A stretch of DNA of 64,000 nt. Source: Mycobacterium sp. 3519A. GTDB taxonomy: Bacteria; Actinomycetota; Actinomycetes; Mycobacteriales; Mycobacteriaceae. Within the stretch, counting starts at the first letter, position 1, and each line of letters starts with the position of its first letter. The stretch spans positions 2,689,622 through 2,753,621 of the forward strand of contig NZ_OESG01000013.1 in NCBI RefSeq assembly GCF_900240945.1, read 5' to 3'. The notes below the pieces were generated by a model. The model made no database searches and was not told the origin of the DNA. It saw only the letters and a program-made list of their open reading frames with translations. Shown one piece after another: positions 39,784-47,389 of this stretch. A program made the translations under genes and the position numbers.

Positions 39784-39833
39784 TCGGTCCCACCCCTGAA
39801 GCGGCGGGCGCCCCTCCCGCGCCCGCCGCTTCC

Positions 39834-39839
39834 TACAAT
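39834..39839 (+). promoter_or_regulatory. Leaderless -10 element of the TPR-CHAT unit
   Basis: TACAAT, a strong TAnnnT -10, lies 6 bases before the ATG at 39846, so transcription would start at the A of the start codon. This separates the TPR-CHAT unit from the lipoprotein gene. Confidence 0.6.
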
Positions 39840-39845
39840 TCGGCT

Positions 39846-41474
39846 ATGACGATCGTCACCGACCTCGAGCGGGCTCGTCAGCTGATCTTCGCCGCCGAGG
39901 AGGAGACGGCGAAGCAGTTGCTGCTGTCTCTCGGTGAGCAGATCGAAGCCGTCGACCGCGATGATCTCCTGCTCGAGGTCTACGCCCAATTGGGCGAGAT
40001 CTATCTGGTCCGCACCGCGTACAACGGCGTCGAGGAAGCACTCCGCCGCATCACCGACTGCCTCGCCATCTATCAGTCGATCCGGGCAGGCACCAACCCG
40101 GAAGCGGCTGCGCAGGTGACGATGTCCGACACCGAGATCGACCACATGATCTGCCGGTACACGCGGCGCGCGCAATTCCTGCGCACCGGCTTGGCCGCCG
40201 CCGCGCACGGCGACCACGAGGCCGCCGAGGCCGCGCTGCTGGCGCTGACCGACGACACGTCCACGGAGTTCGCCGACTTGGCCGCCGAACACCGGTTCCT
40301 CATCACCTACGCTCGCATCCTGTGCGCCGTCGCGCTGTGCGACGACGACCTGCACGTCCGCTCAGTTCCGTTGTGGGAACTCGCGATCGATGCGGTCGAG
40401 CGATCCATCGACGGCACCGAATCCGACGACTTCCTGCTCGTCCAGGTGGGCACCGGATACGGCCGGTTCTGTGTCGAAACCGGGCGACTGGCCGAAGCCG
40501 AGCCGTGGCTGCAGCGTGCAGGCGCTCGGGCGCAGAAGCGGGGATGGAAACTGGCAACCGCCAGAACACAATTCGAGCGCTGCACGGCGGCGTGGGCGGC
40601 GGGGGACCGGGCGCGCGCCCAGGACCTGGTGCACGCGGCGTACCCCGCCCTGGCCGAAGGCTATCGTGCGCACGACGTATCGCGGTCCTGGCTGTATTTC
40701 GGCCTGATCGCGCTGTCCATCGAGAAACTGGACGACGCCGACGAACGCTTCGGTCACGCAGAGCGGCATTGGCGCGAAGTCGAGAAGCCGCTGCACATCC
40801 ACCGAATTCTGTTGCAACGCAGCTGGGTTGACATCTTCCGCGGCAACTTCGACGCGGCGCGGGAACGCGCCGAGGAGGCGCGCACGCTGCTGGACTCGTG
40901 GCCGCGGCACAGCTGGCTGCAATATGCCAGGCTCGACGACCATCTCGGCAACATCCTGCGCGCCGAGGCGCTAGCCGACTCCGGCGGCGCGGCAGCGAAA
41001 TTCGAACAGGCCGCAGACCTGAAGGTGCCCGCGGCACTTGCCGTCGACTCGGTGCGGCTGTCGATGGCTGACGCCGACGCACGCATGCGGTGGGCCACCC
41101 ACGTCTCGGCACGAATCCTGGCGGGCGCCTTCGCGGTGGCCTGGGAGTGGGGTAACACCGAACTCGTCAGTGAGCTCGTCGAATACCACAGTGCACGGGG
41201 CAGCTTCAGCACCGAACCGGAGGCTTCACAAATCGCCGGCTGGGCCGAGACCGCGACCGCCGCCGTTCCGGTCGAGACGGTCGACGACTACGCGCTCGTC
41301 GCGGCGGGGCCCGCGGTGGCCGGTGGCGCTGCGCTGACCCGACTCGGGCCGTTGCCGCCTCTGCAGATGGATCCGGCAGGCGGACCGATCATGAGCCGGT
41401 ATCGTACGCTGGCGTTCGAGCGGTACGGGTGCGCCGTCACCGCCGACGAAGCGGCATGGTCGACGTGGCCGTAA
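39846..41474 (+). CDS. TPR-like repeat protein of the CHAT cluster
   Basis: 542 aa from ATG 39846 (MTIVTDLERARQLIFAAEEE). Almost entirely helical with TPR-type pairs: LLLEVYAQLGEIYLVRTAYNGVEEALRRI (near 45), RRAQFLRTGLAAAAHGDHEAAEAALLAL (near 100), VQVGTGYGRFCVETGRLAEAEPWLQRA (near 200), FGLIALSIEKLDDADERFGHAERHW (near 275) and RSWVDIFRGNFDAARERAEEARTLL. Spacing is close to 34 residues in places but degenerate. The end overlaps the start of the CHAT protease gene by 19 bp, so the two are made together; TPR proteins are common partners or substrates of CHAT proteases. Function unknown. Confidence 0.82.
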   Translation: MTIVTDLERARQLIFAAEEETAKQLLLSLGEQIEAVDRDDLLLEVYAQLGEIYLVRTAYNGVEEALRRITDCLAIYQSIRAGTNPEAAAQVTMSDTEIDHMICRYTRRAQFLRTGLAAAAHGDHEAAEAALLALTDDTSTEFADLAAEHRFLITYARILCAVALCDDDLHVRSVPLWELAIDAVERSIDGTESDDFLLVQVGTGYGRFCVETGRLAEAEPWLQRAGARAQKRGWKLATARTQFERCTAAWAAGDRARAQDLVHAAYPALAEGYRAHDVSRSWLYFGLIALSIEKLDDADERFGHAERHWREVEKPLHIHRILLQRSWVDIFRGNFDAARERAEEARTLLDSWPRHSWLQYARLDDHLGNILRAEALADSGGAAAKFEQAADLKVPAALAVDSVRLSMADADARMRWATHVSARILAGAFAVAWEWGNTELVSELVEYHSARGSFSTEPEASQIAGWAETATAAVPVETVDDYALVAAGPAVAGGAALTRLGPLPPLQMDPAGGPIMSRYRTLAFERYGCAVTADEAAWSTWP

Positions 41475-42658
41475 CTCTCGTTCTGCGCTTCGCCGACGTC
41501 GGCGTCGCCACCTACGCCAGCCTCCGCGTGGTCGGCGAGCCAGCACGGACGGTTACCTGGGTGGTGCAGGAGCCCGAACTCGTTGCGGGACTTGACCAAT
41601 TGAAGACCGCGCTACCCGATCCGGTGGCCGGCGAAAGTCGCCGTGACGCTGTGCAGCGGGCAGTCGCCATCGGCCCGTTCGCAACACCCGAGTCGGAAAC
41701 GGCCATCGCCCGCACGTTGGGCGCCAGCCTGCTGGGGCCTGCGGCGTGGCAATTGCTCGTCGACTGCGTGGCGTCGCCGCGGGCCGCCTTGTTCGTCTCG
41801 CCCAGCGCCCGTCTGGCGCGGATGCCGTGGGGACTGCTCGCCCTACCCGGTGACGACGGCTTCCGGCTGAACGAATTGGTCGACGTGTTGATGGCGGCAC
41901 CGTCGAACATCGTCAACTCGGCGCGCACATCGGCGCTCTGGGACGATCGCCGCGACAACCCGCCGCTGCTGCTTCTCGACCCACGGGTGCCAGGCCAGCG
42001 CCCCGATTCGGCGCTCGGTTCGGTGCTTGGCAGGCCGTCGTCGGAAACCCCTCTGGCACAACATTTCACAGAGACGATGCGGCAACGGGCGGTGCTACCT
42101 GACGTCACCGACGCGGTCGAGCTGTTCCGTCGGACAGACGCCGACCGCTCGTGGCTTGGCAGCCAACTCGACCGGAAACCGAGTCGGCTGCTGTACGTCG
42201 GTCACGCCACCGCCGCCGACGGCGACGTCGGGCACGCGGCCCGCGCCGCGCTGCACCTCGCCGACGAGCATCCGTTGACAGCAGCGGATCTGATGTCGGC
42301 GAAGTTGCCGATGCCGCCGCGAATCGCGATGATCGCCTGCGCGTCCGGCGGCGACTACCAGTTCGACGAGGCGACCGGCCTGGTGGCGGCGATGATTCTC
42401 GGCGGCGCTCAACTGGTCACGGCCACACTGTGGTCGCTGCCGACCGCGGCCGGTTACCGACAGTTCGCCGCAGGCGATCACGACCCGATGGCCGACGCGA
42501 TCATCGCCGTCGACCGCGCTCACGAAGACGCGGACGCGGGTCGGGCGGTCAATCGCTGGCAGCGGGAGCAGATGCGTCGCTGGCGCGGCGGCGATGTCGG
42601 TGCCAGCCCGCTGTATTGGGCCGCGCTGGCGACATTCGCGGTCGACGGTGCGCGATGA
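41456..42658 (+). CDS. CHAT-domain cysteine protease
   Basis: 400 aa from ATG 41456. Residues about 165-400 are a CHAT (caspase-like, clan CD) protease: catalytic His250 in SRLLYVGHATAADG, Cys295 in PRIAMIACASGGDYQ, then GLVAAMILGGAQLVTATLWSLP, the usual end of the domain. The intervening HLADEHPLTAADLMSAKLP is also family-typical. The N-terminal 160 residues (beta-rich start, then VSPSARLARMPWGLLALPGDDGFRL) match the pre-CHAT segment. Both catalytic residues are intact. It is translationally coupled to the TPR gene. Likely a regulated protease; substrate unknown. Confidence 0.9.
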   Translation: MVDVAVTLVLRFADVGVATYASLRVVGEPARTVTWVVQEPELVAGLDQLKTALPDPVAGESRRDAVQRAVAIGPFATPESETAIARTLGASLLGPAAWQLLVDCVASPRAALFVSPSARLARMPWGLLALPGDDGFRLNELVDVLMAAPSNIVNSARTSALWDDRRDNPPLLLLDPRVPGQRPDSALGSVLGRPSSETPLAQHFTETMRQRAVLPDVTDAVELFRRTDADRSWLGSQLDRKPSRLLYVGHATAADGDVGHAARAALHLADEHPLTAADLMSAKLPMPPRIAMIACASGGDYQFDEATGLVAAMILGGAQLVTATLWSLPTAAGYRQFAAGDHDPMADAIIAVDRAHEDADAGRAVNRWQREQMRRWRGGDVGASPLYWAALATFAVDGAR

Positions 42659-42663
42659 ACCCG

Positions 42664-43158
42664 TCAGCCGGGCGCAACGCAGACGGCCACCGACGACTCG
42701 TCGCCGGACCGGTAGTAGGTGTCGATGATGCTGCCGGGGGACACCTTGGCCAGCGACGAGGCCGGTATCAACGCGGTCTCGTGCGCCGGAAACTGGCCGC
42801 CTCCTGGCTTTCTGACGATCACATCGAGCACGACCTCCCGGTGGTCCTCACGGAACCCGCCGGTGGGGCGCATACCTGTGACCACGCCCTGCGATTTGGT
42901 GCCCTTGCGGATCAGCTCGAGCTGGTCCCCGGTGAGCAGCCCTTTTTGGATCAGCATGTCATCGAAGGCGGCGCGTACGGCCAGCATGTCGGTGACGGTG
43001 GCGAGTCGTTCGTCGGCCTCGTCGGACCGCGGTCGGGCGGGCACGGGGGCCCGGTTGTCAGGAATGAGTGTGGCGGCGCTGCCGGCGACCAGAAAGCCGA
43101 AGTAGACGATGTTGACAAGCTGGTCGGCGGCGATTCCGAGCAACAATGCGGTGGACAT
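42664..43158 (-). CDS. One-TM protein encoded opposite the CHAT cluster
   Basis: 164 aa from ATG 43158. An N-terminal membrane helix (LVNIVYFGFLVAGSAATLI, residues about 14-32) is followed by a Pro-rich stretch, a helical segment (TVTDMLAVRAAFDDMLIQKGLL) and a C-terminal beta domain (GVVTGMRPTGG, VVLDVIVRKPGGGQFPAHETALIP, VSPGSIIDTYY) similar to small beta-barrel domains in many actinobacterial membrane proteins. It sits between the two forward units: tail-to-tail with the CHAT gene (5 bp apart) and head-to-head with the next gene (54 bp). Confidence 0.78.
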   Translation of the reverse strand: MSTALLLGIAADQLVNIVYFGFLVAGSAATLIPDNRAPVPARPRSDEADERLATVTDMLAVRAAFDDMLIQKGLLTGDQLELIRKGTKSQGVVTGMRPTGGFREDHREVVLDVIVRKPGGGQFPAHETALIPASSLAKVSPGSIIDTYYRSGDESSVAVCVAPG

Positions 43159-43200
43159 GCCATTAGCGTCAGCTCTTGCGCTGGCTACCGAACCCAACTT

Positions 43201-43206
43201 TATGCT
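43201..43206 (+). promoter_or_regulatory. Leaderless -10 element of the second CHAT-cluster unit
   Basis: TATGCT lies 6 bases before the ATG at 43213, again predicting a transcript that starts at the start codon. A TTGCGC 19 bp upstream (43176-43181) is a weak -35. Confidence 0.55.
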
Positions 43207-43212
43207 GGTGCG

Positions 43213-44532
43213 ATGAGCGCGGGCTCCGAAGTGGCGGCGACGACCGCCGTCAGCCAACCGCGCCGCGCCGTCATCGACCGCGCATGGCGCGCCATCGGCC
43301 CCGGTGTCGAGGTGCTCAGCGGCGACGACGGCGGCCCGCTGCGCCGCACGGTCAAACGCATCCTCGACCCGCTGGTGCTGCGTTTGCGCGCCAACACCGC
43401 ATATTCGGCGCCGTTCGTCGACGTCGACACCGCGGTCGCCATGCACGAACTGATCGTCGGGCATGGACCCCAATTACGCGCTGCGGCAGCATGGTTCGAG
43501 GTGCTCAAGCGTGAGCGCCGCCGCCTGCGCATCACCACCGGCAACGCCCAGGAGCTGTATTTCCCCGTCTGCTTCGAGCTGGCGGTGACGAAAGGCGCTC
43601 CGGCGCAACAGGATGACGGCTCCGCCGAAGCGGTGTTGCGAGGCATCCACGGCGACCGGGACCGCACCGCGAGCGAGGTGCTCAACCAGTACGCGTCCGA
43701 TCCGCAGGTCGTCGCCAAGCTGACCGACCAACTGGCCCGCAGCTGGACAGACGTAACGCCCGGTCAGGAGATCACCGATCCCTTTCTCGCGGGCCTGACC
43801 ACGGTGCTGGGTCCCGCGCAGGGTCACAACGCGGCGGTCGCCCGGCAGCGGGTCTGGTCGGCGCTGATCGCCGACGCGACGCCGTACAACCTGGGTGCCC
43901 GCGCACATCACACCACCGACGATCTGCCGTGGTCGATCGTCGCGCTCGGACTGAGTTCCGTTGCCCCGCAACCGCCCCCTCCAGTTATGGCCGGAGCGGA
44001 CGGTGACCGCCCGCTGAACCGCTCCGTCGTCGACCGGGTGCGGGCCACCCTGCGGCGAGCCATGGACCGCGATGAGCTGCCCGACATCCCGCTGTTGTGC
44101 GCCGAGGAGGTAGATCGGGCAAGTGCGCCTTGGGGTCTGCTGGCCGAGGACAAGCAGGCCGCACTGGTCGCCGGGATCGAGATCGGTGCGTGCCTGGCGC
44201 CGCTGAGCGAAACGGCCGTGACGAAATACGAACTGGCCGCCCAGATTCAGGCCCGGCTGCGCAAGGAAGCCTATGTCCTGCACGCCCGTCGCTACCTGGC
44301 CGAAGGCGGGCCCATGCACCCGCGGCAGCAACAGGTGATCGATGACCTCGCGTCGTTCGCACGCCCCTATCTGAGCCGGTTGTGGGCCCGGCTGCACGGT
44401 CGCGACGTGTGGCAGGAGCCCTGCGACGACGTCGACGATGTCCGGGGCCTTCTGGAGGGTGTGGCACGCTCGGTGAGCCTCGACCACCGACAGCGGATCA
44501 AGGCGATGCTGGAATTGCGGGTGGCCGGATGA
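43213..44532 (+). CDS. Unrecognised helical protein of the CHAT cluster
   Basis: 439 aa from ATG 43213 (MSAGSEVAATTAVSQPRRAV). No family recognised. Predicted mostly helical, with an Arg-rich region near residue 95-105 (LKRERRRLRITTGNAQELYFPVCFELAV), a Pro-rich linker near 250 (APQPPPPVMAGADG) and the segment SAPWGLLAEDKQAALVAGIEIGACLAP near 310. No transmembrane helix, nuclease or NTPase motif is evident. Its stop overlaps the start of the next gene (ATGA at 44529-44532), so the two proteins are probably made in equal amounts. Cluster membership is inferred from position and similar promoter design. Confidence 0.78.
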   Translation: MSAGSEVAATTAVSQPRRAVIDRAWRAIGPGVEVLSGDDGGPLRRTVKRILDPLVLRLRANTAYSAPFVDVDTAVAMHELIVGHGPQLRAAAAWFEVLKRERRRLRITTGNAQELYFPVCFELAVTKGAPAQQDDGSAEAVLRGIHGDRDRTASEVLNQYASDPQVVAKLTDQLARSWTDVTPGQEITDPFLAGLTTVLGPAQGHNAAVARQRVWSALIADATPYNLGARAHHTTDDLPWSIVALGLSSVAPQPPPPVMAGADGDRPLNRSVVDRVRATLRRAMDRDELPDIPLLCAEEVDRASAPWGLLAEDKQAALVAGIEIGACLAPLSETAVTKYELAAQIQARLRKEAYVLHARRYLAEGGPMHPRQQQVIDDLASFARPYLSRLWARLHGRDVWQEPCDDVDDVRGLLEGVARSVSLDHRQRIKAMLELRVAG

Positions 44533-45614
44533 GACTCGTCGCCGATGCCGGATTGTGGAGCACGGGCCACCAGGCGGCGCAGCCGCAACTCGTCGCCGTC
44601 CTGGAGGTCAGTGGTGCCGTGCTGTCGTGGACCGTTGACGACCCCACCCACGCCGCGCAGATCACCTTCACCGATCTGGACCGCGCCGATTGGCTGTGGC
44701 GGGTGCTCGGCGAACCGGGGCATGTCGCACTCGCCGCGGCGGTGAACGGCCGGCCGCCCGGCGCGGACGTCGAGATCGCCGGCGTCGACCTGCGACCCGA
44801 ATCGCTCGAACCGCTGCGCAGACTCGCGCTCGGGCACTGGTTGCGGCGGTGGTGGCCGGTCAGCGGGCGCGACGGCATCGCGGCGCTCGACGGCGCACTT
44901 TTGGACGCCGAGATCGCGATGCTCACGGCGGCCGCCGAGGATTACTTCACCGACGACACCTTCGATTCCGACGTGGCGGCGCTGCTGCGCCCGCACACCG
45001 CGGCGCTCAGCGCGCATCTGCATGCCGGCGATCCGCGGGTGATCGAACTCGTCACGGGCTGTGTCGATCTCGCCGACGACGTCGGCGTCGCGCTCACCGA
45101 ATCCCCCGGCCTCACGCAGCGTCGCGACGACTTCGCGCTGGCCGCCGGTGCAGACGGACGTAGCCGCGGCGCGGGTGCGGTCGCCGCAGGGACCGACTCC
45201 GTGAAGTGGAGCGCAGTGCCGCCCGGCGTCTTCGATTCCGCAGAGGACACCGTCGAGTGGCGAGTCGACGTGACCGATGGGACGGCGAAAGCCGTTGTAC
45301 GCGTGGCATTGTCAGGTTCAGGACTGTCCGCGGGCATCCCTGTGCTGCTGCAGTCCGAAGGGTTCGCGGGTTCGGGCGTGCTCGACGCCGACGGGGTCAC
45401 CGCGTTCCTGCTTCTCGATGCGGAGCACCAACCTGTCACGCAATCGGCCGCCTGGGACCACGATTGGCGGTCGACCGCGGTGACGGTAGGCGCGGACACC
45501 GACGAGTCACCACAGACCCGCGAACGGATCAGGGAGTTCGCACGGTCGCGGCTGCGTACACCTGCCGGCGATGCGTTCCTAGCCGAAGTGTTGGCCGCCG
45601 AATCGGACTACTGA
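44529..45614 (+). CDS. Unrecognised two-domain protein of the CHAT cluster
   Basis: 361 aa from ATG 44529. The N-terminal half (to about residue 215) mixes strands and helices with a Trp-rich centre (DWLWRVLGE, HWLRRWWPVSGRDG). The C-terminal part (about 220-330) looks like a beta sandwich (TVEWRVDVTDGTAKAVVRVALSG, GSGVLDADGVTAFLLLD) and the end is helical (RERIREFARSRLRTPAGDAFLAEVLA). No known domain recognised. It ends 7 bp inside the convergent small gene. It may be a sensor or target partner for the CHAT protease, but nothing in the sequence proves it. Confidence 0.75.
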   Translation: MRLVADAGLWSTGHQAAQPQLVAVLEVSGAVLSWTVDDPTHAAQITFTDLDRADWLWRVLGEPGHVALAAAVNGRPPGADVEIAGVDLRPESLEPLRRLALGHWLRRWWPVSGRDGIAALDGALLDAEIAMLTAAAEDYFTDDTFDSDVAALLRPHTAALSAHLHAGDPRVIELVTGCVDLADDVGVALTESPGLTQRRDDFALAAGADGRSRGAGAVAAGTDSVKWSAVPPGVFDSAEDTVEWRVDVTDGTAKAVVRVALSGSGLSAGIPVLLQSEGFAGSGVLDADGVTAFLLLDAEHQPVTQSAAWDHDWRSTAVTVGADTDESPQTRERIREFARSRLRTPAGDAFLAEVLAAESDY

Positions 45615-45895
45615 GCGTCGTCCTCGTCGCGGTGCATCGATTCACGGATCTCGGCGAGTCGTTCGGCGGCCGCCCGCTGACGCGCGTCGTACTGCTCCTC
45701 CACGGTGCGGCCCTCAGGTGTCTCGGCGGCCAGTTCTGACGCGCCGATCGCGGTGCCGTACCGCGTTTCGATCTTCTCGCGCACCGATTCGAACGTCGGC
45801 ACGCCGCCGGGTGTGTAGCCGGTATCTGCTGGTTCCGCGGGCGGCGGTGCCGGGGTGTCGTCAGCGGTCGGTTCCGGGGTGGTGTCGTCCGGCAT
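45608..45895 (-). CDS. Small acidic protein, possibly Rv1638A-like
   Basis: 95 aa from ATG 45895. The N-terminal third is Pro/Thr/Asp-rich and probably disordered; residues about 30-85 are an amphipathic charged region (FESVREKIETRYGTAIGASELAAETPEGRTVEEQYDARQRAAAERLAEIRESM in part), likely helical. It lies upstream of the membrane esterase on the same strand, the place of the small gene Rv1638A in M. tuberculosis; the identification rests on position. Its end overlaps the convergent CHAT-cluster gene by 7 bp. Confidence 0.7.
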   Translation of the reverse strand: MPDDTTPEPTADDTPAPPPAEPADTGYTPGGVPTFESVREKIETRYGTAIGASELAAETPEGRTVEEQYDARQRAAAERLAEIRESMHRDEDDAQ

Positions 45896-45913
45896 ACCGC
45901 CCACGCTACCGGC

Positions 45914-47341
45914 CTACTTCGCGGCCGCCTGCAGTTTCGGTCCCGAGTGCGGTGCGGCGGGCGGCGACCCCGCCTTCGTCATCACCGTCGACGGTGGCAG
46001 CGGCACCAGGGGGACCCCCGGAGTGCCGAGTTGGCTCGCGAGCCATGGCAGCCCCGCCGCGAACGCGCGCGCCGCGAACGGCCAATCGTGCCTGCCCGGC
46101 CTCATCTCGACAGCGCATTTGATTCCGAATGCGCTGCCGGTCGCGCACAGCGAATTCGCGGCCGCCGTCTGATCGTTCGGATGCGCCGCGGCATTCACGA
46201 TGTGCGGTTGCGCCGACGGCGTGCCGTTGATGTCGAACCACCCGGTCACCCCGACATAGGGCCCGTGGCGGGTGATCACCGTGGTCGGGTCGAACGCCGC
46301 ATAGGCCGCCGCGTTGCCACCGAAGAGACGCTGGATCGTCTGGGTCTTGTTGCCCGAATTGGGTGTCAGATCGCCCGCGATATCCTCGAACGCGCTGAAC
46401 ATATCGGGGTGCATCACCGTCAGGTCGACCGCACAGGTGCCGCCCATCGACCATCCCACGATGCCCCAGTTGGCCCGGCTGGGCGACACCCGGTAGTTCG
46501 AAATCATGAACGGCACAACGTCTTTGGTGAGGTGGTCGGCGGCGTTGCCGCGGCTGCCGTTGACGCATTCGGTGTCGTTGTTGAATGCGCCGCCGGAGTC
46601 GACGAAGACGAACACCGGTGCGTTGCCGCCGTGTGCGGCCGCGAACGCGTCGATCGTGTTGATGGCGTTGCCTGCCCGCATCCAGTCGGCGGGGGTGTTG
46701 AACTCGCCGCCGACCATCATCACCGTCGGCAACGGCGGCGGGGGATCGGTGGCGTACCAGGCGGGCGGTAGATAGACCAGCTCACCGCGGTGTTTGAAGC
46801 CCGACGCGGTGTCGGGGATGCTGACCGGCACCACCGTGCCCTTCGGCGGAATCGCGTGCCGTTGCTGCATGGCGACCACCGTGGTGGTGTCGGTCTGATC
46901 GGGCAGCGGGCCTGCGCTGACCTGGTTCCACGCGTTCTGCACGGTGGGGAAGTAGCCGACCCAGAGGTTGAGCGCCAGCGCCGCGCACAGCAGGCACGCG
47001 GGCAGCGCCACCGCGGACACCCCGCGCCGCCACCAGCGGGCGCTGCGCCAGCCCGCGAGCAGCACGGCCGCCGCCACACCGGTCAACCCGATCCAGATCC
47101 ACAGCGAGACGGGGGCCGGATTGTTGTCGTCGCTGAGCCCTTGCGAGGCGATGTACCAGTACACCGCGACCGCCAGTGCCGCGCCGACGAGCGCCGTCCA
47201 CGGCAGCCACACCAAACGCCAACGCCGTGTCCGCCAGCCGATCGCGGCCAGCAGCAACAAGCCGGTGATGACTTGCACGGTGATCGGCAGCCATCCATGC
47301 ATCAGCGAGAGATGGTGGCGAAACTGGTCGGGTAACGTCAC
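45914..47341 (-). CDS. Membrane-anchored esterase (Rv1639c-like)
   Basis: 475 aa, start GTG 47341. Four hydrophobic segments in residues 1-135 anchor an extracytoplasmic esterase domain related to esterase D/mycolyltransferases (residues about 165-445): PTVMMVGGEFNTPADWMRAGN, PVFVFVDSGGAFNNDTECVNG, nucleophile elbow GWSMGGTCAVDL (Ser about 300), and late His in RPGRHDWPFAA. The similarity to antigen 85-type folds suggests a cell-envelope acyl transfer or hydrolysis. It is next to lysX, as in M. tuberculosis. Confidence 0.88.
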   Translation of the reverse strand: MTLPDQFRHHLSLMHGWLPITVQVITGLLLLAAIGWRTRRWRLVWLPWTALVGAALAVAVYWYIASQGLSDDNNPAPVSLWIWIGLTGVAAAVLLAGWRSARWWRRGVSAVALPACLLCAALALNLWVGYFPTVQNAWNQVSAGPLPDQTDTTTVVAMQQRHAIPPKGTVVPVSIPDTASGFKHRGELVYLPPAWYATDPPPPLPTVMMVGGEFNTPADWMRAGNAINTIDAFAAAHGGNAPVFVFVDSGGAFNNDTECVNGSRGNAADHLTKDVVPFMISNYRVSPSRANWGIVGWSMGGTCAVDLTVMHPDMFSAFEDIAGDLTPNSGNKTQTIQRLFGGNAAAYAAFDPTTVITRHGPYVGVTGWFDINGTPSAQPHIVNAAAHPNDQTAAANSLCATGSAFGIKCAVEMRPGRHDWPFAARAFAAGLPWLASQLGTPGVPLVPLPPSTVMTKAGSPPAAPHSGPKLQAAAK

Positions 47342-47389
47342 GGCAACAATCGTGGCCGTGTTTCCTTGGCGCTGGCTGTGAGCCAGCTG

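Noticed and set aside
42151..43212. Upstream extension of the 43213 gene overlapping the CHAT gene in another frame
   Set aside because: The sequence is an Arg/Gly-rich shadow of the CHAT gene; the -10 element and normal composition begin at 43213.
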